This document shows, piece after piece, positions 8,203 to 16,406 of a stretch of DNA of 64,000 nucleotides. A program made the position numbers and the translations under genes. Under the pieces are notes generated by a model. The model was not told where the DNA came from. It was given only the letters and a program-made list of their open reading frames with translations, and searched no databases. The stretch is taken from NCBI GenBank assembly GCA_024233935.1, contig JACKOY010000002.1:372001-436000 (forward strand). The letters run 5' to 3'. How positions within the stretch are numbered: the stretch's first letter is position 1; each line of letters opens with the position of its first letter. Source of the stretch: Spirochaetales bacterium (GTDB taxonomy: Bacteria; Spirochaetota; Leptospiria; Leptospirales; Leptonemataceae).

Positions 8203-9233
8203 AAAGCGTGCAGGTAACCGGAGTGGGCTCTGAAATCCCGACCCGCCGCATTACAAACCAGGATTGGGAAAAGCTGGTCGATACAAGCGATCAATGGATT
8301 CGCGATAACCTGGGAATTCGAGAGCGGGCCCGCATCGAAGCGAACCGCACGCCGGCGGATCTCGGGGTCGCCGCATCCCGAAAGGCCCTTGAAATGAGCG
8401 CACTGCCGGCCGATCGATTGGACTTCGTACTGTGTGCGACCAATAGCCAGGCCGACCTGTTTCCGTCCACCGCCTCGCGCATCCAGGAACTGATCGGAGC
8501 GGAACGCGCCACGGCCATGGACATTCAGGCCGGCTGCACCGGATGGATTTACGGAATGCAGTTGGCCGGCGCCCTGGTGCGCAGCGGGGAAGCCGAACGC
8601 GTATTGGTCGTCGGCACCGAAGCCCTTACGCGCTCGTTGAACCTGTACGATCGTTCCAGCAGCCTGTTCGGTGACGGCTCAGGGGCGTGTGTTGTGGAAC
8701 ACCGAGCCGACCGGGAACCACGGCGACTCAAGGGCATTGTGGCTGTCACGCGCACTATTCCATCTCTCGCAATGCACCACCCCACGATCTACTCGGAACA
8801 GGAAAATGCCCTTGAGCTCTACCTGTCGCGCAAAGACCTGACGACCGTTCGTCGCCCCCTGCCGGTGATGGATGGCAAAGCCTCGCTGAAACTGGCGCTG
8901 ACCCGCACCCTGGAGGCAGTCGACGAGGCCCTCTCGAAAGCAAAGGCCGACTGGGGCATTGAGCCCGGTGACATCGCGCATTTCATTCCGCATCAGACCA
9001 ATGTGCATATCGTTCGGAGGTTCTGTGAACATGTCGGTCATGCCTTTGAGACCATACCCTTCACCCTGGAAAAGTACGGCGGCATCAGCACGGCCGGTAT
9101 CCCCACCGGTCTTGCGGAACATCTGGCGGCCGGCCACATCAAGACCGGGGATCTGATTCTCGTCTGCGGATACGGGGCCGGCTTTACGGTGGGTGCCATG
9201 ATCCTGGAATGGTCGGGATCCGCCAAAAGCTGA
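8199..9233 (+). CDS. Beta-ketoacyl-ACP synthase III-like protein lacking the catalytic Asn
   Basis: A 344-residue KAS III-fold protein. GGAGG at 8188-8192 sits 6 bases before the TTG start at 8199, which overlaps the folA stop as TTGA. The active-site Cys113 (IQAGCTGWIYG) and His265 (FIPHQTN) are present. The third residue of the Cys-His-Asn triad, expected 30 residues after the His, is Gly295 in KYGGISTAGIP rather than Asn. FabH condenses acetyl-CoA with malonyl-ACP to begin fatty-acid synthesis; here an acyl-transferring or otherwise altered KAS III role is possible. It lies in a folate-thymidylate operon, not with fab genes. Confidence 0.85.
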   Translation: MKSVQVTGVGSEIPTRRITNQDWEKLVDTSDQWIRDNLGIRERARIEANRTPADLGVAASRKALEMSALPADRLDFVLCATNSQADLFPSTASRIQELIGAERATAMDIQAGCTGWIYGMQLAGALVRSGEAERVLVVGTEALTRSLNLYDRSSSLFGDGSGACVVEHRADREPRRLKGIVAVTRTIPSLAMHHPTIYSEQENALELYLSRKDLTTVRRPLPVMDGKASLKLALTRTLEAVDEALSKAKADWGIEPGDIAHFIPHQTNVHIVRRFCEHVGHAFETIPFTLEKYGGISTAGIPTGLAEHLAAGHIKTGDLILVCGYGAGFTVGAMILEWSGSAKS

Positions 9234-9239
9234 ATTGAC

Positions 9240-9710
9240 GTGAGCCCGGTTGCGCCAGCTATGCATACATTTATGGCATACAAGAACAAATTGATCGTGA
9301 TCGTATTGGCAGTCGCCCTGGGGACCTGCGAAGAAAGAGAAGGGTTGGGCTTTGAGGATTTTTGGGTCCAACCGGCCTCCGGCGACATTACGGCGGCCTA
9401 CATTACAATCAAGAATCCCGGTCAGACCAGTGACACATTGCTGGACGTACACTGCGATGTGGCCGGAGTCACAAGCATTCATGAGACGCGCCACGAGCAG
9501 GGTATGATGCGCATGCGGCCGCTGGAAACTCTTCCGATCCCCGCCCGCAGTCAGGTCATCATGCAACCCGGTGGCTTTCATATCATGCTCGAAGGCCTGG
9601 ATCACCCCCTGCAGGTTGGAGAAGTCGTGAATCTGCGGTTGCGTTTTGAGAAAATGGGCGAGATCACACTACCGATTACTGTGGAAGATCGCCGCGGCCA
9701 CGAGCATTGA
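9240..9710 (+). CDS. PCuAC-type periplasmic copper chaperone
   Basis: About 156 residues from a GTG at 9240; ATGs at 9261 or 9273 would also retain the membrane signal. The N-terminus has a hydrophobic export segment ending in ALGTCEE, possibly a loose spirochaete lipobox. The mature part carries the PCuAC copper motif: a His in SIHETRH, Met residues in MMRMRP and a C-terminal HIM in GGFHIMLEGL. The family hands Cu(I) to cytochrome oxidase together with Sco proteins. The following gene, overlapping by 4 bases, is a Sco protein, which supports that role. Confidence 0.85.
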   Translation: MSPVAPAMHTFMAYKNKLIVIVLAVALGTCEEREGLGFEDFWVQPASGDITAAYITIKNPGQTSDTLLDVHCDVAGVTSIHETRHEQGMMRMRPLETLPIPARSQVIMQPGGFHIMLEGLDHPLQVGEVVNLRLRFEKMGEITLPITVEDRRGHEH

Positions 9711-10267
9711 AGCGCTTCGCCTGGGTGGGTTTGGCGACGCTTCTGCTTGCTTCCTGCAGTGCATCAGAGCAGCTTCCGGTCCTGCCCGTCGAGACCAACT
9801 TCGAGCTGATAGGTCCGGAGGGGCGTTCTTACGCGCTTCAGGATTTTAACGGCCAGGTGGTGTGGCTCTATTTTGGATTTACGCGCTGTCCGGACTACTG
9901 TCCCACCACGCTATCAAAACTGAGCCAGGCCCGTCGGCTGATCGACTTTCGACGGGAGCGCATCCGCACGATCATGATCACTGTGGATCCGGATCATGAC
10001 ACGGCCAGGAGGTTGCAGGATTACCTGCGCGGATTTGACGAACAAGCGGTGGGTCTCACTGGACCGCCGGAAGAAATCCACCGGGTCGCTTCCCGGTATC
10101 GTGCGAGCTTTGCGCGGGTCGAGCTGGAAACGGGCGGGTACACGGTCGATCACTCAACCTATCTTTACCTGCTGGACGACCAGGGGCAGCTACGCCACCT
10201 ATTCCGGCACGATTCCACTCCCCAGCAGATCGCGGCCACAACCCGGCTTTTGCTACCGGCCTTCTAG
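9707..10267 (+). CDS. SCO1/SenC family copper-dependent thiol protein
   Basis: Sco proteins assemble the CuA site of cytochrome c oxidase. The 186-residue protein starts at a TTG overlapping the preceding TGA. It has a lipoprotein signal ending LLLASC, a thioredoxin-like fold with the CxxxC copper site in TRCPDYCPTTL, ITVDPDHDT, and the third ligand His in VDHSTYLYLLD. All three copper ligands are present. It closes the thyA-folA-fabH-PCuAC-sco operon and faces rpsD. Confidence 0.92.
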   Translation: MKRFAWVGLATLLLASCSASEQLPVLPVETNFELIGPEGRSYALQDFNGQVVWLYFGFTRCPDYCPTTLSKLSQARRLIDFRRERIRTIMITVDPDHDTARRLQDYLRGFDEQAVGLTGPPEEIHRVASRYRASFARVELETGGYTVDHSTYLYLLDDQGQLRHLFRHDSTPQQIAATTRLLLPAF

Positions 10268-10283
10268 CTCCCGACTGTGACTC

Positions 10284-10300
10284 CAAAAACGGCGAGGCCG
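10284..10300 (-). terminator. Putative intrinsic terminator after rpsD
   Basis: On the minus strand, just past the rpsD stop, a short GC stem (CGGC, loop CTC, GCCG) is followed by five T residues. The stem is only 4 bp, so termination strength is uncertain. Confidence 0.45.
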
Positions 10301-10304
10301 CTTC

Positions 10305-10919
10305 TTAGAGGCGCTGGGCGTAGAATTCGACGACGAGCTGTTCGTCCACCTGAATGGGAACGTCCTCGCGAGCCGGAAGAGATTCCATACGTCCGGTCAA
10401 AGTGGCCGGGTCGAAGCTCAGGTAGGCCGGCGGTCGCAGGCTCGGGTTTTCCACGCAATTCGTGATGGCTTCGATTTTGCGGCTCTTTTCGGTCACGGAT
10501 ACTTCCTGACCGGGTTGGATGCGGTAGCTCGGAATGTCCACGCGCTGCCCATCGACCAGAATGTGTCCATGACCAACGAGCTGGCGGGCGGCTGGAATCG
10601 TAGGGGCGATGCCCAGACGAAACACAACGTTGTCCAGGCGTTGTTCAAGGGAACGCAACAATACCAGGCCCGTCGGTTCGTGAGACTTTTTGGCCTCGCT
10701 CATAAGCCGACGCAGATGGCGCTCACCAATTCCGTAGTTGTAGCGCAGCTTTTGCTTCTCAATGAGCTTCTTCTTAAATTCACTGAACTTATAGCGGCGA
10801 TTCTGGGCGCCCTGGCCGGGCGGATAGGGACGCTTCTGGGTGGATTTGCGGGAGAGCCCGAACAGGGGCACTCCCAGGCGGCGCATGATGCGCACTCGAG
10901 GACCGTTGTATCTTGCCAT
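10305..10919 (-). CDS. rpsD: 30S ribosomal protein S4
   Basis: S4 is a primary 16S rRNA-binding protein that nucleates 30S assembly. The 204-residue protein begins MARYNGPRVRIMRRLG and carries the S4 RNA-binding domain around residues 95-155 (RLDNVVFRLGIAPT, ARQLVGHGHILVDG). The N-terminal zinc-finger cysteines of some S4 proteins are absent, so this is the zinc-free form. It stands alone rather than in the rpsM-rpsK-rpsD-rpoA group, between unrelated genes. Confidence 0.97.
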   Translation of the reverse strand: MARYNGPRVRIMRRLGVPLFGLSRKSTQKRPYPPGQGAQNRRYKFSEFKKKLIEKQKLRYNYGIGERHLRRLMSEAKKSHEPTGLVLLRSLEQRLDNVVFRLGIAPTIPAARQLVGHGHILVDGQRVDIPSYRIQPGQEVSVTEKSRKIEAITNCVENPSLRPPAYLSFDPATLTGRMESLPAREDVPIQVDEQLVVEFYAQRL

Positions 10920-10934
10920 GGAACTTGCACGTTT

Positions 10935-10963
10935 TTGACGGCCGGCCGCCGTGTAAACAAAAT
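10935..10963 (+). promoter_or_regulatory. Candidate sigma70-type promoter for the FecR-domain gene
   Basis: TTGACG at 10935-10940 and CAAAAT at 10958-10963 are 17 bases apart, about 80 bases upstream of the ATG at 11043. The -10 box matches consensus at four of six positions. This is weak on its own and shares the short divergent interval with rpsD. Confidence 0.3.
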
Positions 10964-11042
10964 CCCGGCAAAAAAAGCGGCGGCTATTGTTGTTTTCTAC
11001 TGGTGCGCCCTTCCGGGTGGCACAAACAGAGAGGTTCTGAAC

Positions 11043-11795
11043 ATGAAAGTCATTCTTCCGACCGTCGAGATTCCCCCGGCAGCAAAAAAGCCGCTGCGGC
11101 TGGCGATATTCCTGGGTGTGGCGCTGATCATCGGCGTCCAGCCATTCCTGTTCGCGGACCCGCCAACGGCCCTCGTCGTACGGCTGCTGGGTCAGGCCCG
11201 CATCCAGAGCGGGGAGTCAGCCTGGCGTCCGGTCACCCGTGGAATGGCGGTCCAGAACGGCGATCGCATTCAGACCCGCGAAAACAGCAGCCTGATCATT
11301 GCCGCTCGCGGCGAGGCCGTGCAGATTCGTCTCGGCCCGAATAGCGATTTTACACTGACAAGCCTGAATGCCGGGACCGGAGCCACCCGGGGCGACCTGA
11401 CGAGCGGGTCGTCGTGGTACAGCGTGGACCGGGCGCGCCTTACAGGAGAGTTCGAAATCCGAACGCCCACCACGGTCGCTTCCGTGCGTGGGACTAAATT
11501 CTCGGTGATCGAAAGTGACGCGGGCACCCTGGGTTGTGTTTGCGCCGGCGCCGTGCAGACCCAACCGCTCTCAAATCCGGAAGGGAGCGCCGTGGCCGAG
11601 GCGGGCGCCTCGCATACCATCAGCCGGGACGGTTCATTGGTCGAAAAGGACTTCACGCAATACTTTCGCGGGTTAAAAGTGGATCGCAGTTTCGCAACTG
11701 AGATCCAACGTGATGGGCGGCTGAATTACTGCACGCAATGCCATCGTATGACCAATATCGAAACGGACACCACACCGGATCCGACCGAGTACTGA
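11043..11795 (+). CDS. FecR-domain secreted protein with C-terminal CxxCH motif
   Basis: A 250-residue protein with one N-terminal hydrophobic segment (about residues 19-38) ending near FLFADPP, then a FecR-like beta-rich region (GDRIQTRENSSLII, FEIRTPTTVASVRGTKF). FecR domains usually sense or scaffold in the periplasm. Unusually, the last 21 residues contain CTQCH (Cys230, Cys233, His234), the covalent haem-c attachment motif. I start at the ATG 11043 because the frame upstream lies inside rpsD. Its last 58 bases overlap the likely cysK start. Confidence 0.75.
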   Translation: MKVILPTVEIPPAAKKPLRLAIFLGVALIIGVQPFLFADPPTALVVRLLGQARIQSGESAWRPVTRGMAVQNGDRIQTRENSSLIIAARGEAVQIRLGPNSDFTLTSLNAGTGATRGDLTSGSSWYSVDRARLTGEFEIRTPTTVASVRGTKFSVIESDAGTLGCVCAGAVQTQPLSNPEGSAVAEAGASHTISRDGSLVEKDFTQYFRGLKVDRSFATEIQRDGRLNYCTQCHRMTNIETDTTPDPTEY

Positions 11796-12799
11796 ACAAC
11801 GACTCGACTCCGGTAGACGAAGGAAACGCTCTGGGCCAGGTCTATGCCGATAACTCTCTTTCGATCGGGCGCACTCCCCTTGTTCGCCTGAATCGGGTTT
11901 GCGCGGGTTTGTCGGCAACGGTCCTGGCGAAGGTCGAAGGCCGCAACCCGGCCTATTCGGTTAAGTGCCGGATCGGTGCCGCAATGATCTGGGACGCGGA
12001 GAAGACCGGCGCTCTGCGTCCCGGAATGCAAATCGTGGAGCCGACTTCCGGCAATACGGGCATCGCGCTGGCCTACGTGGCGGCCGCGCGTGGATACAGT
12101 CTAACGCTGACCATGCCCGAAAGCATGAGTATGGAACGACGGCGTGTGCTCTCAGCCTTTGGAGCGAATCTGGTGCCGACACCGGCGGCGAAGGGAATGC
12201 GTGGTGCAATCGAAAGGGCCAATGAAATTCGCGCTTCCAATCCGGAAGGGTACCTCATGCCGCAACAATTCAGCAACCCGGCCAATCCGGCCATCCACAT
12301 GGCAACAACAGGGCCCGAAATCTGGGAGGATACCGGCGGCAAGGTCGACGTGCTTGTAGCCGGAGTCGGCACCGGCGGCACCATTACCGGGGTATCGCGG
12401 TATCTTAAAGAAAAGACCGGTCGTCGGCTGTGTTCCGTTGCTGTGGAGCCTGCCCTGTCTCCGGTCATCGGGCAAACCATGCGGGCCGAAACCCCCACGC
12501 CGGGGCCGCACCGTATTCAGGGCATCGGCGCGGGCTTCATCCCCGAAATTCTGGATTTAAGTCTCATTGATCGAGTGGAAGCGGTCAGCGACGAAGACGC
12601 ATTCTCGATGGCACGACGACTCGCCCGCGAAGAGGGCCTCTTGAGCGGCATTTCCTGTGGCGCCGCGGTCACGGCTGCGTTGCGCGTTGCCGCCGAACCA
12701 GAGCGGGCCGGCCAGACAATCGTGGTCATTCTCCCGGATGCCGGCGAACGCTATCTCACAACCGACCTTTTCGGCAGCACGGAGGATCCGGTGGTCTGA
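11738..12799 (+). CDS. cysK: Cysteine synthase A (O-acetylserine sulfhydrylase)
   Basis: CysK makes cysteine from O-acetylserine and sulfide with pyridoxal phosphate. The 353-residue protein has the PLP-lysine motif in AYSVKCRIGA, the substrate loop EPTSGNTGIALA, the PLP phosphate loop GVGTGGTITGV, and a C-terminal SGISCGAA. SVKCR and MIWDAEK resemble the proteobacterial CysK subgroup. The only standard start is the ATG at 11738, inside the end of the FecR gene; the first 35 or so residues precede the conserved fold and may be an extension. cysE, the partner enzyme, is at 53855. Confidence 0.93.
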   Translation: MPSYDQYRNGHHTGSDRVLNNDSTPVDEGNALGQVYADNSLSIGRTPLVRLNRVCAGLSATVLAKVEGRNPAYSVKCRIGAAMIWDAEKTGALRPGMQIVEPTSGNTGIALAYVAAARGYSLTLTMPESMSMERRRVLSAFGANLVPTPAAKGMRGAIERANEIRASNPEGYLMPQQFSNPANPAIHMATTGPEIWEDTGGKVDVLVAGVGTGGTITGVSRYLKEKTGRRLCSVAVEPALSPVIGQTMRAETPTPGPHRIQGIGAGFIPEILDLSLIDRVEAVSDEDAFSMARRLAREEGLLSGISCGAAVTAALRVAAEPERAGQTIVVILPDAGERYLTTDLFGSTEDPVV

Positions 12800-12839
12800 G
12801 AGGCTGTATTTCACCTCCCACCGCCGCCGATGATTAAGT

Positions 12840-13721
12840 ATGAGCCTGTTGGCCGAGTTATCAGGCACGCTTTCTCGATCCGGGGAAACGGTGGGTCCAG
12901 CGCTGATGGCGGCCCTGGAAGCTTTACCGGCCCGCTTGCGAAACGACTACCTTTCAAGTCGGGAAAAGGTCCAGGCCGGAAAGACACGGCTCAATTCCAC
13001 CATGCGCTGGTTGCTTTACCACTACAGCCTGCAATCCGGTCTGCTGCAATGTTCGCTACGCTACGATGACGCCGCTTTGTTTGCATTTGGAGCCGAAATC
13101 ATACCGTGGGATTCGCGACAATTCGAGACCGTGACCGCGGGTGATGAGCGAGGCACAAACACCTGGGTTCACATCCACCGGCATCTCGAGCAATACGGCC
13201 ATCGTCTGGACGTGGATGTTGTGACTCCGGCAGGACTGGAGCGCCTTACCAACAACCTGCTCGACCTTGAGTTCATTCCGATGGCAGCCCGATATTTCTT
13301 CTTTAAGCCGGACATTCAGAACGAACGGCGCATCGATCATGTTGAGGTGCTGCAGTCCTTTGCCCGGCAGGCATTGCGCGGATATCTCGAACAGGGCACT
13401 TCGGTGGCCATTTCGCACTTTCGCTTCCAGGATCTGCGCGTTTATTTTGAGATGTCGGGGGATGAACGTACACGCGACATCATGCATGCGATTGTAAGTA
13501 CAATCCGTTCGAACCTGAAACAACGCGACATGTTGTTCCAATTGAGTCCGCTTTCTTACGTAGTGGTCTCTCCGGGTGCTGAACGGGAACAAATAGAACG
13601 TCGATTCAAAACGATTTACTTCCAGGTCCGCAGCCTGGTTCTCGAATACCGCTTGACGGTTGTCACGGTTGACCGCTTTCCGCTGCGTCTGAACGAACTC
13701 TGGAAGGATCTCGATCTGTGA
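12840..13721 (+). CDS. Hypothetical protein, possible degenerate GGDEF-like C-terminus
   Basis: I do not recognise this 293-residue protein firmly. It is soluble, with no signal or membrane helix. The N-terminal half is helical (residues 1-60) and then mixed. The last 90 residues, with DIMHAIVSTIRSNLKQRD, LSYVVVSPGA and a closing YRLTVVTVDRF strand, resemble the alpha-beta order of a GGDEF-type cyclase domain but lack any GG[DE]EF signature. It begins 40 bases after cysK and its stop overlaps argH (GTGA), so it probably shares a transcript with argH. Confidence 0.6.
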   Translation: MSLLAELSGTLSRSGETVGPALMAALEALPARLRNDYLSSREKVQAGKTRLNSTMRWLLYHYSLQSGLLQCSLRYDDAALFAFGAEIIPWDSRQFETVTAGDERGTNTWVHIHRHLEQYGHRLDVDVVTPAGLERLTNNLLDLEFIPMAARYFFFKPDIQNERRIDHVEVLQSFARQALRGYLEQGTSVAISHFRFQDLRVYFEMSGDERTRDIMHAIVSTIRSNLKQRDMLFQLSPLSYVVVSPGAEREQIERRFKTIYFQVRSLVLEYRLTVVTVDRFPLRLNELWKDLDL

Positions 13722-15190
13722 GCGAAAAGACAGGCCCCGAAAAACAATCCGGAACGCAACTCTGGGCCGGACGGTCGAGCGGCAATCTGTCCAGCATTGC
13801 AGTTGAGATGGGTGAGTCGATCTCTCTGGATATTCAACTGTACCGCGAAGACCTGCGCGCGTCTCTAGCTCACGCACGTATGCTGGCACACGTTGGCATC
13901 CTGGATCGGGCTGAATTAAAAGCGATCGGCGACGGTTTGCGACAAATCCGACAGGAGATCGAAAGCAATTCCCTGCCCCTGCGACCGGAACTGGAAGACA
14001 TCCACACCCATGTCGAAAACCGACTGACCGAGATCATCGGAGAAGCGGGAAAGAAACTCCATACCGCCCGTTCCCGGAACGACCAGATAGCGGTGGACAT
14101 GCACCTTTTTGTGCGCCGGGCCTGTGCCGAAATCGGTGCCGTCTGGATCGGGCTTCTTGAGAGTCTCTCAAAGGCTGCCGCCCGGGAAATTGACACGATT
14201 CTGCCCGGCTACACGCATCTGCAGGTAGCGCAGCCCGTGCGGCTCAGCCATCATCTGCTGGCTCATTTTTGGAGCTTTGCGCGGGACCTGGGGCGTCTGA
14301 AACGCGCGGCCAAAACCGCCGGAGACCTGCCGCTGGGAAGCGGCGCCCTGGCCGGAGTGAACTACGAAACCGATCGCGAGTTCTTGCGTGAGGAACTGGG
14401 TTTCACGGGCATCTACGCAAATTCCATGGATGCGGTTTCCACCCGGGACTATCTTTTGGACTTTCTGTATGCGCTATCGGTCTTCGCCACTCATGCCTCT
14501 CGCTTGGCCGAGGAATTGATTCTCTGGAATTCCCTGGAGTTCGGGTTTGTCCACCTGCCGGATGAACTGACCACCGGCTCAAGCATCATGCCCCAGAAGA
14601 AGAACCCGGACCTGGCGGAATTGAGCCGCGGCAAGAGCGGCCGCATGATCGCGAACCTGATGAACCTGCTCGTGAATCTCAAGTCTCTGCCGTTGACCTA
14701 CAATCGTGACCTGCAGGAAGACCGCCAGCCGGTGCTCGACAGCTACCGACAATCCCTGTTGATTGGTCGGGCGCTACAGGCCATGATTGAGGGCGCCGTG
14801 TTTGATCGCGGCCGGATGCGTGCGGCGGTGGAGCGCGGATTCGCCACTGCCACGGACCTGGCCGATGCTTTGGTTTCCGAGCGCGGTTTGAGCTTTCGCG
14901 AGGCGCATCATCTGGTGGGCAACCTGGTAGCCCGGGCCGCCGAGCATGGTACAACTCTGGCCGGAGCGCCCGCGACGTTGCGCGAAGCGGTCAGTCCGCT
15001 CCTCAAAGACGATGAATTCTACACGAAGGCAATCAGTCTGAGCGCCAGCACGGAACGCAAGGTCAGCGCCGGGGGCACGGCAAAACACAGACAGGAAGAA
15101 CAGCTACAGCATGCCGGCAGGGAACTGGAAGTCTGGAAGGATTTTGACTGGCGTTCTCCCGATTTGAGTCTTGCGTCGGAAGACCGCTGA
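13718..15190 (+). CDS. argH: Argininosuccinate lyase
   Basis: ArgH splits argininosuccinate into arginine and fumarate, the last arginine step. The 490-residue protein belongs to the fumarase/aspartase superfamily: LWAGRSSG near the N-terminus, LEDIHTHVENRL, the TARSRNDQIAVD motif, PGYTHLQVAQP and the catalytic-serine signature loop GSSIMPQKKNPD. The GTG start at 13718 overlaps the preceding TGA. A C-terminal tail of about 30 residues (KHRQEEQLQHAGRELE) is charged. The next gene starts at its last base. Confidence 0.96.
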   Translation: MSEKTGPEKQSGTQLWAGRSSGNLSSIAVEMGESISLDIQLYREDLRASLAHARMLAHVGILDRAELKAIGDGLRQIRQEIESNSLPLRPELEDIHTHVENRLTEIIGEAGKKLHTARSRNDQIAVDMHLFVRRACAEIGAVWIGLLESLSKAAAREIDTILPGYTHLQVAQPVRLSHHLLAHFWSFARDLGRLKRAAKTAGDLPLGSGALAGVNYETDREFLREELGFTGIYANSMDAVSTRDYLLDFLYALSVFATHASRLAEELILWNSLEFGFVHLPDELTTGSSIMPQKKNPDLAELSRGKSGRMIANLMNLLVNLKSLPLTYNRDLQEDRQPVLDSYRQSLLIGRALQAMIEGAVFDRGRMRAAVERGFATATDLADALVSERGLSFREAHHLVGNLVARAAEHGTTLAGAPATLREAVSPLLKDDEFYTKAISLSASTERKVSAGGTAKHRQEEQLQHAGRELEVWKDFDWRSPDLSLASEDR

Positions 15191-15780
15191 TGAGTCGAGA
15201 AACGATTCGGAATCGCTATGTCGACATCCTGAACGAGCTCGCCGCGATCCTGGTGGACGACGAGCTCAAGCATATAGTGCAGCAGATCGGCCTGGTCGAC
15301 GATCCTGCGGACGATTTGGATCTGGATGACGACGCGCCCGCGCCGACCTTCTGGGTGGACGTGCTTCGTCTTCCGCGCCTCGGCCTGCATCAGCAGGCCG
15401 CTATCGATGAGCAGTACGACGCCTTCGTTAAGGCCTACCAGGAGCTGACCAGGATTTCGCATCGGGATGAAGATCAGGAGAGGCTGCTTCAGGAGATCGG
15501 AGACCTTTTGTACCGTCTGGACGAGCTGACGGGAGCGCGTGAACGCCTGACTTTGAAGCTCGCTCAAGCTCTCAGCCAGGGCATCAAAGAAGTGCATGGC
15601 ATCCTGATGGATCGCAAGACGAACCTCGCGCAGAGCACGGTGCGCGCCGATCAAGCTCTGCGCCTGACGCCCGCAATGGCCGAGCTGCGTAAGAATCTCC
15701 GCGAACTTGGAGAGACGATCAGAATCATGGGCGCGCTCGCTCGCGTGCGGGATCTGATAGTTCCATCGCAGCAGGCCTGA
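15190..15780 (+). CDS. Hypothetical helical protein downstream of argH
   Basis: Not recognised. 196 residues, soluble, no signal, mostly alpha-helical, with an acidic stretch near residue 40 (DDPADDLDLDDDAPAP) and two long Leu-rich helices (residues 78-125 and 150-185) that could form a coiled coil. The ATG overlaps the argH stop as TGATG-type coupling, so it is probably co-translated with argH. A hairpin with a T-run begins at its stop codon. Confidence 0.65.
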   Translation: MSRETIRNRYVDILNELAAILVDDELKHIVQQIGLVDDPADDLDLDDDAPAPTFWVDVLRLPRLGLHQQAAIDEQYDAFVKAYQELTRISHRDEDQERLLQEIGDLLYRLDELTGARERLTLKLAQALSQGIKEVHGILMDRKTNLAQSTVRADQALRLTPAMAELRKNLRELGETIRIMGALARVRDLIVPSQQA

Positions 15781-15793
15781 GGCCTTCTTTTTT
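15773..15793 (+). terminator. Rho-independent terminator of the argH unit
   Basis: AGGCC, loop TGA, GGCCT, then TCTTTTTTTT. The stop codon of the upstream gene forms the loop, and a run of eight T follows. The stem is short (5 bp) but perfect. Confidence 0.6.
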
Positions 15794-15829
15794 TTGCAAC
15801 AAATCGCAAACGCGAGACCTTTTCCGGGT

Positions 15830-16339
15830 ATGAACCGATGGAAAAACTGCTCTACCCGGCCCCGCGAATGCAGGGCAACTCTCTTAATCCCCGATTATCT
15901 CGATCGCCCGACCAGGGAGCTCTGCCGCCAATACGGTGGTTTGCGGGGCCTCCTGGGCGTACTGCTGAAGAAGTATGCTGCAACCGGACGACGGATCTGC
16001 TGCCAGAGGGAAACACGCATAGCGACTCTGTACCAGAGCCAGAACCTGAATCTACGGCGGCGTCATTTCCGGGCGCGTGGTGAGCAGTGGGCGGCCGCGC
16101 GGGCGATTTCTCGGTCGTGTGGCGTATCAACATGCTACTTTTTGATCGTCTTGATCGAACTGGAACTGGCCGGCGAACCTGCGGACACTGATATGGGCGG
16201 AGCTCCGCCAGTTGCCTTTCGGGTTGAGCATCGGGAATGGGTAAATATCGGGCGACGACAACTCTTTCGAATCGGCCGATTTCACCATAAACCCGGAAGA
16301 CGCGCTAAACCCGCAAAGCATCGCCAGCGGGTCCGCTAA
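15830..16339 (+). CDS. DUF1564-like protein
   Basis: 169 residues from the ATG at 15830 (a TTG at 15794 is in frame). The central part TLLIPDYLDRPTREL, LYQSQNLNLRRRHFR, then ARAISRSCGVSTCYFLIVLIELEL matches what I remember of DUF1564 of Leptospira: a YQ..NL.L...FR block, then a hydrophobic SRC/STC-x-LF-x-LLELDL block. The function of the family is unknown; in Leptospira it occurs as many paralogues. Base composition is more even than in neighbouring genes and it is isolated behind a terminator, as expected of a dispersed family. Confidence 0.55.
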   Translation: MNRWKNCSTRPRECRATLLIPDYLDRPTRELCRQYGGLRGLLGVLLKKYAATGRRICCQRETRIATLYQSQNLNLRRRHFRARGEQWAAARAISRSCGVSTCYFLIVLIELELAGEPADTDMGGAPPVAFRVEHREWVNIGRRQLFRIGRFHHKPGRRAKPAKHRQRVR

Positions 16340-16406
16340 CGCCACGCGCTCCGGCCCAATTCCGTATTGACTCCCCGGGAAACAGAGGGCGGAGCTTTGC
16401 TTGCGA

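Noticed and set aside
15786..16406. Possible tmRNA, RNase P or other structured RNA in this sparse region
   Set aside because: None of the conserved cores I know (tmRNA tag and ends, RNase P conserved helices) is visible, and a DUF1564-like frame explains most of it.
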